This document shows, in pieces, positions 47,301-57,240 of a DNA stretch of 64,000 nucleotides; position 1 is the stretch's first letter; each line of letters begins with the position of its first letter. The notes below the pieces were generated by a model. The model had not been told where the DNA came from. It saw only the letters and a list, made by a program, of their open reading frames with translations, and ran no database searches. The stretch comes from Pyronema omphalodes (taxonomy: Eukaryota > Ascomycota > Pezizomycetes > Pezizales > Pyronemataceae). The stretch covers positions 620,001-684,000 of the forward strand of contig JAJJXM010000023.1 in assembly GCA_024516155.1 (NCBI GenBank). Reading direction: 5' to 3'. Position numbers and translations under genes: made by a program.

Positions 47301-47451
47301 ATTTGATACAGGAGCAGTGGAGTGAAGGACAGTGTTGTGAGGTTCGTCGGGGTGTGTGAATCGAGATTCATTCCAGGGTGGCTTCAGAGGGGTTGATTAA
47401 TATTTTCGGCACACAGAAATTTGTTATTGTGGATTCGTCAACTAGGAGGGC

Positions 47452-47472
47452 GGGGGGGGGGGGGGGGGGGGG
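47452..47472. repeat. Poly-G tract (21 nt), right arm
   Basis: Sits exactly where the left arm has two C runs 425 nt apart. Confidence 0.85.
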
Positions 47473-47859
47473 AGGGGGAACCTTTGGAAACGCGTTGAAC
47501 ACAAATTTACAAAGGTTAGATATCACGCGAGTTTTAACTGTACTTATATGTGAATTAAATTTTTTAAAATTATAATTGAAATTATAATTACATGTACTAA
47601 CTTCCTCCTATTCCGCAGAGAGACCATTTTCACCTCTATGCAGACAATATTGGACATATAATTCTATCTCAACTGTCGATGCCTTAACAATATCCCGAGC
47701 CAGATGGAGATCCGTTGTATCATAGCGCCAATCTGGAGTATTGATAGAACCTCTGTCGATCAACAGAGGGAAAGCTCAAAGACGAGAATTAATCATGTGA
47801 CAGATCCGCCCGATGGTTCTCCTTATCCACTCCCTCCTCATATCGATAAAACTGCATCA

Positions 47860-48824
47860 TTATGAAGCTCTAGCCCCATAATGAAGCAACACGTCAATTA
47901 TGCTTTGCTCCTGATTGCAGGAACGTGCAACCATAAGCGGGGTATGTGCTGTCCCCCATAAGGTACCCCATTGTATCGGGCAATTCACATCCGCGCCATG
48001 CTGAATGAGCATATTAATGATGGGAATATGCCACATCCTACTCTCCCTCGCTCCGCTTGACCTCTGCCGCATAATTTTATGCAACGGCGTCTGGCCCCAT
48101 TCATCGTAAGCAGTGGGGCAAAACCCAATCTCGAGGAGCCTCTTGATAGGCCGGATGAACTTTTGCTGTCGGAAATCTGGACGCTCGATTGCCCAATTCA
48201 ACGGCGACTTGATGTATCTCGAACATTTAATGCGTTGAAAATATCTATCCATAGAAAAGTATTTCGCTTCAATGAGGACTTTGAGTAAACGTTCATTGCC
48301 ATTGACGATGGCGCACATAAAGGGACATCTGCGTTCATGGGGATTGTCCGGGTTGTAATTTATGGCTAGGGCCGCTCTATCATGATTGGTTGGATTGCGG
48401 AGTTGTGGGCTTTGCACGTGCGAGAAAAGTTCAGTAACGTTCCATCGGGGCAGTAGTCAAGAATTTCGAACAAAATTTCGGCCGGAAAAGGGAATCTTCT
48501 GAGGGGCGATCGCTGTCCAACTCGCCCCTGCTGACTGTCGGTTGTAGAAGTGAGAAATCCTTGACTTCTTTTTGTGGTGGTGACGGTGAGTGCGGGCGCA
48601 ATATCTTTGTCGTTATGGTAACATGAAGCCTTGATCTGCTTGCTTGAGCTGGGTTCGCTTCGAGACATGTTCACAGCATCCGAGTACTCATCAGACGGAG
48701 GCATGACCAGGGACCGGTCCAGATCACTCATATCTAGTAGTCCTGGGGAGGAAGATGTACCTGAGCTTTCGAGTCGACTAGGAGAGGCTGGCTTGGTGTC
48801 CTGATGACGTATTGAAGGGTGCAT
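47860..48824 (-). pseudogene. F-box/ankyrin copy B3, frameshifted by one base
   Basis: Right-arm twin of B1. The first 150 codons (48824-48372) include a complete F-box. At 48372-48373 a run of three C (strand of the window) in B1 is two here, shifting the frame just after PIMIER. The remaining ankyrin part (to 47860) is open in the shifted frame. It has about a dozen residue changes from B1. A homopolymer-type miscall is possible in principle, but the run is only three bases. If real, it would give an F-box fragment without ankyrin repeats. Confidence 0.8.
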
Positions 48825-49188
48825 GATATAATAGCTAATCGCAGGCGATATATTGTGTTAAGGCAAGAAAGAGTCCGTAGATGGTATTCAGATGTCTGCT
48901 ATTGACGTTAGAAAACTGATGCACAGAGAAACGAAAGGTGAGTCGAGGGATTTGTCCTTACGAGTTACTGGAACCAGATTTATCTACTAATTTTCTATTG
49001 TTGCTTTTGATTTGGCTAGTTTTGCACCAACGTGGAGATACTCTGTGATAAAAGTCAGAAGCAATGAACCAGTAAATAAGCCGATGAATAACACACAACA
49101 GCTGCAACTTACAACATGCAATTTCTAGGACTTTGAATAGCCACTTTCGGATGTTTTCAACTTGATTAGCTCTTGGACTAGCAATCAA

Positions 49189-50354
49189 AGCAGATTCGGA
49201 GGTGCATACACTTTTGTGCCAGTATCAGAGCCACAGTGAATGTTATACACTCACTGCCTGGTCGCCCCTGTACTGCAGGATCCGATAATTTCCGTCGCTG
49301 CACAAAGAAAAGCGCCAATACAACAATAGCGGATGGAACTCGTGTCGCCTGTATCAGCCCATCCATCCATGCCACGAAGTCGGGTTTCGGAATGGCATTC
49401 TTTGAGAGTCTGCGGTTGCAGAGATGCCTGAATGTGATAAAATCAGTGCTGGTTTGCACCAACTCAGCTGGTTCGTACCACAATAAGCACTTCATCTACA
49501 GCAAAACGCAAATTCATGATTAGCAAATATGTGAGTGAGGGCTATATTCAGAGCCCAAAATATTTTCCCCGGGTGTCTGAAATGGCTTGGGTAACAGATG
49601 GAGTTATTGAGAAGAATTTACCTTTGCTGCAAACTGTGCCATCGACATCTTCCACAGTATTCCGTCATTAATCAACTTCAACGCATCCTTACATCCGGTT
49701 TGCTTGTAACAAATTCAATCGAACGGAGACATCGGTAGGCTTCTCCATGTGTGGTTAAGAAGCAGTAGTCCGAAATCCTGTGGAAAACTCCCTGTTGATG
49801 TGTGGGGAAGCCGTGAAAGATGTCAAGGGAATAGAGAACCAAGAAAGCGCCGCGCACTGGTAGTGGTGGAGGAGACGAATGCAGAAGATGAGAGGGGTGG
49901 CGGTATAAGTAGCCGAGCAGTTGGCAGGGGGTTCCTTTGAAACTGGGGTCGACGTACAACGTATCGGCGAATTTTGGTGGATATTGGTGGATACTGGTGG
50001 ATATTGGTGCTGTTATGCACCATCGACACATGTGTAGGCCCGGTGTAAAGAAGGAATGTAGTTGTTACCGTTATTCCAAGTAATCATTCATCCGACGGGT
50101 TCCACTGGTGTATGTTGTATTATATTAGATACAGGAGCAGTGGAGTGAAGGACAGTGTTGTGAGGTTCGTCGGGGTGTGTGAATGGGAATTCTGCAATTT
50201 GCGTTGTCTTGTATGGTGTGTACGGATATTTTGCTATATTCCTTTTCTCGCCATCGACAGTTTTTATTCTATCCCGAGTACCTCTCATTTCGCATTTTTT
50301 CCTACCATAGTACACCTGATCCATTTTGGATACCCCGACGATATTACATGGCAC
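49189..50354 (-). pseudogene. Cyclin pseudogene A4, truncated after exon 2
   Basis: Exon 2 (49495-49210) is a full 286 nt and open, reading FVAWMDGLIQ and FTVALILAQK, very close to A3. Exon 3 is absent: the sequence joins the leader of F-box copy B3 at about 49172-49189. In exon 1, MEKPTDVSVRLNLLQANRM meets a stop because about 16-18 nt present in A3 are missing. The leader has three leader-repeat units. Confidence 0.75.
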
Positions 50355-50870
50355 GGCATGATGATTTTATTTTCCAGTACTCCATGTATAATTTACTTCC
50401 ATCCCACAAAACGGCGGAAGAAAAACCGATACTATGTCGTCTATCAGGAAACGGCCTGCTCTGTACAGTTCCATATCCGCTGTGTCTTCGTCGCTCGCCG
50501 GGTTCTCCTCATCTGCTCCGCAAATTAGTCAGCGCCTTGCAGTGGGTCCAAGAAGTATGAAGCCAGACGCGAGAAAGCCCTCACAGTGCCGAAGGGAAAG
50601 ATCTGCCGGCGGAAGTCAGTCGTTTATCAGGTGCCGTTGGTTTCGCGCAGATATCAGGCGCGTGGGGTTTCTTCACTTTGATGACGCCGGGAGATTCAGG
50701 TATCGGTAGCTCATCTGATGATTTGATAGGATGTGTCGTTGCGGATCAGCTTATCTCGGCAAAACAACGTGCTGCGATGCATGTATCCTCGACAAGCTCG
50801 GCTGCACCGTGTAGCATGTATTATGGCGGGACGTGCACCCTGCACCGCGTGTAAATCGTTGAAGTGATGG
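50290..50870 (+). repeat. Block F, copy 2
   Basis: Same orientation and order as copy 1, with small indels that change frames. The downstream part reads DDLIGCV, then DQLISAKQRAAMHV. Confidence 0.45.
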
Positions 50871-51106
50871 GGGACACCAAGACGGTACGCCAAACACTAC
50901 CCTCGAACTATGACGAGGCGAATGATAAATTTATCAGCATACGATTAAAGTCAACCTCGTGATGAACAATGATACGCCAAAGAATAATTAATTTTCAATC
51001 ACAATTACATTTGTAGAGACGAGTCAAATCACCCTCTATTTTGTGTGTACGGCGTAAATCTGATGTCGATCTTGGCACGCCAAGACAGGTGATATTGTTC
51101 AGCAAA

Positions 51107-51421
51107 TCACCTCTGATTGGGTGCATGCACTGACTGCGCTGACTGATACGCCCTAACCCTAACCATAACTTCCATGGACGTACTCTCTTCGGTTCCGAAG
51201 CACATCTTTGTCTCCAAATCTTCAAGCTTCTGGTCATCCTCTTGTATCATCAACAATGTGCCAGAAGCAGTGGTAAAGAATCGGACATTAAAGCACAGAA
51301 CTATACTCATTCTATGTAAATAATGACGTAGTCCTGTATGGTGGGTAGCGGGAGGAGATGCCTTGCATTTTAGGCGGTTAGTATGCAATTGAAAATGCAC
51401 CTGTGGTCCCTCTGCGCCCAT
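51107..51421 (-). CDS. Block D ORF, copy D3 (unknown)
   Basis: Same frame as D1/D2; the Met used there is altered, so the open frame extends upstream to 104 codons. It keeps DDQKLEDLETKMCFGTEE. (TTAGGG)2 is at 51151-51164. The third independent copy still open in this frame. Confidence 0.3.
   Translation of the reverse strand: MGAEGPQVHFQLHTNRLKCKASPPATHHTGLRHYLHRMSIVLCFNVRFFTTASGTLLMIQEDDQKLEDLETKMCFGTEESTSMEVMVRVRAYQSAQSVHAPNQR
51151..51164 (-). repeat. Interstitial telomere-like motif, copy 3
   Basis: CCCTAACCCTAACC in block D3. Confidence 0.8.
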
Positions 51422-51500
51422 ATGAGCGGTGTTTGAAGTTTCTCAGGGAATAATCGTCACTTGGAGAAAAATTACACTTGCTGAGTTCTGAAACCTCGAA

Positions 51501-52342
51501 CGCCTACAGTGCAGGGTGCGCGTTACAGCGCGTACCACCGGAAAGCTAGACGGGCTAGCCGCCAGCCGATCTTGGCGAGGCTATGCATGACATCGCAGCG
51601 TAGTTCATAGCCGAGCTAAGCCTTCCGCGACTACCGAGTACATAACGCGGGCACCTTATCACATAAACGTTATACCACTAACTGAATTTCTCCGCATCAT
51701 GAAAGTGGATTTGATCAAGAGCTTAATATCACCGCGAAACTCGCAGCGCCTTGTAATTGACGCATTTCTGCCAGATCCCTACCTCTGGCGTTTTTGCATT
51801 TCGCTTCCCGGCACACATTGGAAAGAAATGGTTCCCGTAACCTCTGGATTCAAAGATGAATCCATAATACAATACTTGTCCGACAGATCATTTAAAATTA
51901 TGCTCCGATCAGGTCATTATTATTCTGTTTTTGTTTGTGTAGTTCCATGCGAGCCTACCGGGGGTTCCCCTAGCGGCACTCGTTGCTCGCACAGCCAAAC
52001 AGCTGCCAATACAGCGGCTTAAACCGCAGCAGGTACTGTTCTTCCATATATTCAGCCTGCTGCTGCTGCTACATATAGCGTAATCAAATTTAGAACCGAC
52101 AAACATGTACAACGTGAACAGCCACAAGACACGCAACAACAACAATAGCAGCAGCGGCAGCAGCAGCGGCAGCAACGGCAACAGAAATATAGCAACAGAA
52201 TCACCATTAGCAATATCCATGAGACTCGCCACAGCAACAGCAACCGCAACACCGACATCAACATTTACATCCAAAGCAACAGGCTTCCTGGTTCTCAAAG
52301 TCGCAAGCTTTCGCTCGTCTATCCGCACAGAAAACCGATCCC
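51501..52342. other. Transition to single-copy DNA, upstream of YTH1
   Basis: Duplicated sequence ends at about 51500. No gene is recognised; a 107-codon frame at 51699-52022 (+) has no known domain. 52125-52250 is rich in CAG/CAA/CAGCAACAG triplets and is probably the YTH1 leader. Confidence 0.4.
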
Positions 52343-53353
52343 ATGGAATCTAATACCGCATCGACACCTTCAATAAACTACGCAGACCTCATTCTTAACC
52401 CTCCTTTATCCGCCACTGCCAGCTTAACGTCAAAGTTCGCCTTCAATGATTTCCTACGAAAGGAATATCGGTTCGGTCTAGATCCGTCAAGCGTGATTTG
52501 TCCCCGATTTGTACAGGGTTGTTGTACGATGGGAAATAGTTGTCGTGATAAACATCCGGTTTCTCTGCCGCGTTATGATCTGGTTTGTCGATATTGGTTG
52601 AAAAGTCTTTGCAAGATGGGTGAGAGTTGTGGGTTTTTACATGAGTATAATCCGTGAGTTGAGCCTGTCTTTGTCGCTATTCCCCACTTTCTACTGCTAA
52701 GCTATTAGATTTCTTTTGACAGATACTGCCATAGAGCCTCTGACTAAATGATGAAGCCTTCTATCTCTTCGTTCATGAATTCTGATGCGCTACTAATACC
52801 TTCAGAAAACACATCGGCTAACACACCCCACAGTCTTAAAATGCCCGACTGCGACTACTTAACCCGCTACGGCGTGTGCTACAGTGACCCCCATTGTGAT
52901 TTTCCCCACGTCCATCCAGATAGCAGAATTCCTCTTTGCCCACTCTACGAAAATGGTTTCTGTCACCTAGGACCCACATGTTCCAAAAAACACATTCCAA
53001 AAGCTATCTGCAAATTCTTTCTTGCTAGCTTCTGTCCCGATGGTCGTCAAGTTTGTAAAGAGGGAGCGCATCCAAAATGGACAGATCCGAAGAAGTTGCG
53101 TAAGTCGAGAATTAAAAGATCCAGGGAAAGGGGAGGCTGGCGACTGGGCGGATTTCAAAGGCAGGAGCAGGTCTTCGGTCAGGAGCATGGCAATGCTGGC
53201 TTTGGGCAAGGTGCTCAACAAGGTGAATCTGCTCAGCAGGATCAGGTGCAGGGTCCACCACCGAGAAAACGCTCTTGGGGAAGGAGAAGAAGTAAACTGG
53301 ATGATCCCGCAAGTGGGGTGAATCGCTTTGAATATAAGGATGTGAGGGACTGA
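52343..53353 (+). CDS. YTH1: Cleavage/polyadenylation factor CPSF30/Yth1, five CCCH zinc fingers (276 aa)
   Basis: RNA-binding subunit of the pre-mRNA 3'-end processing complex; role from the family. Two exons, 52343-52653 and 52834-53353, with a 180-nt intron (GTGAGT donor, GGCTAAC branch, CCACAG acceptor). Joining gives HEYNPLKMPDCDYL, matching the family HEYNLRKMPEC. The upstream motif FNDFLRKEYRFGLDP is the Yth1 N-terminus. Five fingers begin CPRFVQGCC, CRYWLKSLC, CDYLTRYGVC, CPLYENGFC and CKFFLASFC. The first, second and fourth have C-x7-C-x5-C-x3-H spacing and the third C-x8-C-x5-C-x3-H. The fifth reads C-x7-C-x6-C-x4-H, slightly longer than usual. The C-terminus is Gln/Gly- and Arg-rich. 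It is the first clear single-copy gene right of the duplications. Confidence 0.92.
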
Positions 53354-54352
53354 GCAAAATGCGCTATAGTCCTGCAAATATGTGTGGACAGTAGGATTGG
53401 GAAGGATAGTCCCGATTAAGCTTTTGGAGTTTTGACCTGGTATTGATATTAAAGTTTATTCTTTTTTTTTTGTATGAAACTTTTTATAGAGGAGTAACCG
53501 TTTTTTTTTATTTTTTGCAGGCGAATACGTTATCTTGTTCCACTGATAAGGCTCGAAGTGCACAATGATATCAGAAGCGAAATCTCGGCGTCAAAACTTG
53601 ACATTAGCCCCCTCCTATCAACATGAATCATTGTGGGTGAACTGGTTAATCAGTTCGTAAAGGTTGCATATTCATTAATCAGCATTGAGGCGGAATTTGC
53701 TCCCACCGTATCTAAAACTTTCAAAGTACAGTCGCCAAAATCCAAAAACGTGTCAGACGTGAAAAATGACAGCTGAGCTTGCCCCGGCTGTTCTGTGGTA
53801 TCTGAATCATGTATCGATCGTTGCTTTGTGAATATTTGAACACAATCTGTCCTTGTTTATTGAGTGATGTACTGACTTCATTGTCTGATCCATTTTCTTG
53901 TACGGGTGATAAACATGAATTGTGCCGTTCTCTACACCCGTGTCCTGTGTGCTGTTACTGTGGACGAGTATGAATATGTGGTATGTCGGAGAGTAAGCTT
54001 GGAGCATGGCTGATGTTATCGATGTGTCCCGAAACGGTAGAAAACCACATTAACATGAATTGAATCCACGGGTGCTGGAAGGCTATGTTTTTGGTTCACA
54101 TCCTATACCGGGTTTGCATAGCTGAAAATAGGATAGGATCACGAATATTCCTTCAACCGAATTGCTATCGATAGGATTCATTACTCGTCACTCGTTTCTC
54201 GCCATGTCGACTCATCGAATGTCTGAAGCCGACCCCCATAGACACATGATAGACCACAACCTCCACCTGAACCAAAACATCACACTCTTCAGTCTGCACC
54301 ACACTATCTCTCCAACAATTGCACACCCCTGTTCTGCAGTCTAACATCGACC
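53354..54352. other. Intergenic region, no gene seen
   Basis: T-rich tract at 53460-53515 just downstream of YTH1. No open frame with recognisable content. Confidence 0.4.
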
Positions 54353-55201
54353 ATGTCACGCAACTCCTTCCACAGTACTCCATCCCCGGAACCCGACGAT
54401 CCCGTTTTTCCAAAGTTTCGCTTCCCCGCCTCTCTGATCAGCAGCAGCACAGTCCCAGATTTTAACGCGCCTCGAATACTCCTCAACCCCACCTCGGCGA
54501 CTCCCGAACGGCTCCAAAAGAAATGGCGTCAGTACGCCAAACGCATTCGCTACGTCGAGACAGTAATTCTAGGCTGTCAAGGGCGGATGATGAAAGTAGT
54601 CCACGGAGTCTACGGATCCACCAGTAAAGCGCTGTCTGTAATTGAGGATATTAATCCAAGACATGAATTATCGGTTCTGCAGTGTTGTAACAATTTTACA
54701 ACGTTGTTGTATGAGCATTTCTTTTATTATCATGAACAGGGTGTAGAGGTACCGGAGATATTGTTTAGCGATAGAGAGAGGGCTTTTGAGTTATCGGAGA
54801 ATTGTGGGGATATGCTACAGAGGTGGTTTGACAGAGGTCCGACGTTTGGGTATCCTTATAAAGGGAAGGCGAGGGTCGACCAGGAGCCGGAGCCGGATGA
54901 TGATGGTGATTATGATCATGATCATGATATTGATCCTACATCACCGGCCGTAGCAGTGGAGACTAAAAAGGTTACGAAAATCGCCGGGAAATCTTCTGCA
55001 AAGACCTTACTAACCAATCCACAGAATACGACGCCTAATATGACCCGGAAGACTTATGGAGGGAAACAACCGAAGAATGGATATGTTCCGACTATTAACA
55101 GCGACGATGACGATTCGGACTTTGGAAATTCTGATGGTGACGGTTGGGATAATGATCGTTCCCGAAATGATGCTGATGGCGAAGAACCGTTTTGGACTTA
55201 G
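54353..55201 (+). CDS. Unrecognised acidic-tailed protein (282 aa)
   Basis: Not recognised. A single uninterrupted exon. Residues 1-50 are Ser/Pro-rich and disorder-prone. Residues 55-170 form a probable helical domain (QKKWRQYAKRIRYVETVI, LSVIEDINPRHELSVLQC, YEHFFYYHEQGVEVPEILF, GDMLQRWFDRG). The remainder is Asp/Glu-rich with Lys/Thr patches (DDDGDYDHDHDIDP, DDDDSDFGNSDGDGWDND). There is no signal peptide or membrane helix. The folded middle and acidic tail suggest a nuclear or chaperone-like protein, but nothing decides this. No duplicate is in the window, unlike its neighbours on the right. The codon pattern and length support a real gene. Confidence 0.6.
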   Translation: MSRNSFHSTPSPEPDDPVFPKFRFPASLISSSTVPDFNAPRILLNPTSATPERLQKKWRQYAKRIRYVETVILGCQGRMMKVVHGVYGSTSKALSVIEDINPRHELSVLQCCNNFTTLLYEHFFYYHEQGVEVPEILFSDRERAFELSENCGDMLQRWFDRGPTFGYPYKGKARVDQEPEPDDDGDYDHDHDIDPTSPAVAVETKKVTKIAGKSSAKTLLTNPQNTTPNMTRKTYGGKQPKNGYVPTINSDDDDSDFGNSDGDGWDNDRSRNDADGEEPFWT

Positions 55202-56199
55202 ATGTGATGGCTCATGGGCATGCTCCGCGGGCTAAAATAATTTTTCATTTTCTAACTAGCAAAAGCAGTTTGGGTTTTGGTGACGATGATGCTGATTAAT
55301 GATTTGACGATTTTACGATTTGACGCTGTTTTGTAGATATTTTGGCTTCGCGGCTGAGTAGTGGTTTCAGTTTTGGGTTTTGGTTAAAGAATTTCTACAG
55401 AACGATGCTTCAATTGAGTAATGTCTATGTCAGAGGTTGTAACATAGGATAACAACATACAGCTTGATTATGTGGCTAGCGGTAGAATAAGATCATCGTT
55501 TACTTCACACCACCATGGTTGGTAATGTGTGGCCTCCCTTGAAGTCACCGTTTCCCTACTCTCTGTCTCAATTACAATTGTGATCATACACCTTAATCCT
55601 AATTTTTTTTTTTCCCGGAATTTTTAATTTATTATCGGACCTGATATTGTTAGTTGAATTTAATTTCACCTGGTTTTGTCGCATAAAGCTCCTCCGCGCG
55701 CATCTGTAATCAGCTTGTTTCGGCTAACCTTCATCAAACACACTGCTCCATACTATGACTACGCTTTTCAGTAGCTACAGATCCTATGAACCTTTTCAAC
55801 AACCTCAACTCCGGAGCGTTGGCGGAGAAGCAGAGGTAAACATCGGCGGCATCGAAGAGCGGGAAGTCTTCATTAGTCACGGCATATCATCCTGGAATGC
55901 TCAATCGGTACGGAGTACTACTCTAGGAATATACTGAGATTGGAGAGAAATATAATTAAAAGAGTTGAAGCTAGAGAGAACTGAATTTCATAGTCAAATC
56001 CGTGCATAACGGACTACCTGACACGTAACAAAGTTGTGCTTGCCCAGGCATCGGCGGTCACTCGTAACAGGAAATATGCGGTTTTTTGTCGAAGAAATAT
56101 ATGTACAACTGCAATGAAATAATACCTGTAAAAGGATGAGAAAAACATATTTTCAGCAAACCTTTTTGTACCTGATTAGACCACATGAACCAAGAAATC
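55202..56199. other. Intergenic region
   Basis: Mostly AT-rich with no repeat. A 60-codon frame at 55755-55937 (+, starting MTTLFSSYRSYEPFQQPQ) follows a TATA-poor stretch. It could be a small gene but has no recognisable feature. Confidence 0.3.
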
Positions 56200-57240
56200 T
56201 CCATTTTCACCCCGACTAACCTGCCAGTAAATTGTAACATCCTTCACTCTACTGTTCTTCCATTAAATGTAATACAACATACACCGGCGGACTCAGCTAG
56301 CGCAAGAAATCATTTGAAGCACAGCAACGAATCCATTACCTCTTCAAACCGAGCCTATAGCTATGGCGATAGTGTATTTCAACACCACCAATATCCACCG
56401 ATAAGTTTAAATCCACCCCTAACTCTCAGAGACCCACCACCAACTACCCATCTATTTCTACTGCGACTACAACCATCCGTCTCCAACACTGAATTGTCAT
56501 ACGACTCTTACTTCCCCTTACTACTCTAATTCTGTGGGTTTCGGTACCATCCAGACGCCTTGAACACACAACTATACGAGTATACAAGTACATGACGCGG
56601 TTCCTTCCGCCTTTATATCTCTCACCGTTGGCATAACCCTCAGCATGGAGTTTGAAACAAGATTATCAACTATACATCGTCTCAATATACAGCCAGCCCT
56701 CTCTTCAATCGTAGACCAAAAGCTACCACCTCAACCAACTGCTTCATATATTCCCATTGAGAGTCTTCAAAACATACACGCATAGGTTGAAAGGAGTCAA
56801 CTTGAAAATCTGTTTGCAGAGTCAAGGTCTCACAGCGGTATATAGGATCAGAGGTACTCTCGGCCAGATATGGAAAATCCTAATAGTGTGTTACAACAAT
56901 GTGATGCAGGCGGTAAAATACAGACTATACCGCTGCGCCAGGATTACAAGGAGATGGGACATTGGTTCCGCCAATGTCACCAGGTGCACAAGAGGCACCA
57001 ATTCATGTAGGAAATCAAATTTCCATGTCACACCTCACACAGAGTGATGCGGAGTTACCATCGCATTCAAAACGAGTGTCACCAACTGCAAGATATAATG
57101 TGGCAATGATATTTCTGAAAAATACAATTCAGTCCAAGAGCTCTATCGCGGAGTTTGATGCAGAGGTAAGTTCTATTCTGAATAACCCTGATTATTACCC
57201 AAACCATTTCGAATACCTGGGGGAAACCTTTGGGGAGCGA
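56200..57240 (+). pseudogene. Cyclin pseudogene A5, leader and exon 1 only
   Basis: Closest to A1. It shares the leader (one leader-repeat unit at about 56388), the ATGGAGTT start at 56646 and the MEFETRLSTIHRL reading. The frame is broken by TAG within about 40 codons and shifts afterwards. Exon 1 homology continues to SIAEFDAE and the donor GTAAGT at 57167. About 75 nt of intron remain, then unrelated sequence starts near 57240. There is no exon 2 or cyclin box. Confidence 0.7.

Larger units (their letters stand above)
42065..49172. repeat. Right arm of large inverted repeat
   Basis: Reverse-complement copy of 8383-16145, about 0.65 kb shorter. It lacks the 425-nt poly-C-bounded segment and about 180 nt of cyclin exon 2, and has other indels. 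Its outer edge abuts the truncated cyclin copy A4. Confidence 0.9.
49189..51500. repeat. Direct repeat, unit 2
   Basis: Second copy of 40434-42672, about 8.8 kb downstream in the same orientation. Carries cyclin A4 exons 1-2, leader, block F and block D3. Confidence 0.8.

Noticed and set aside
8383..49172. Repeat-induced point mutation (RIP) as the cause of decay of the duplicates
   Set aside because: Differences between A2 and A2' in exon 1 include A/C, G/C and C/A transversions and many indels, not mainly C-to-T/G-to-A changes. Identical tracts of 2 kb also survive.
15874..51164. (TTAGGG)2 tracts as true telomeres or chromosome ends
   Set aside because: Only two units each, embedded in an ORF and followed by unique or duplicated genes on both sides.
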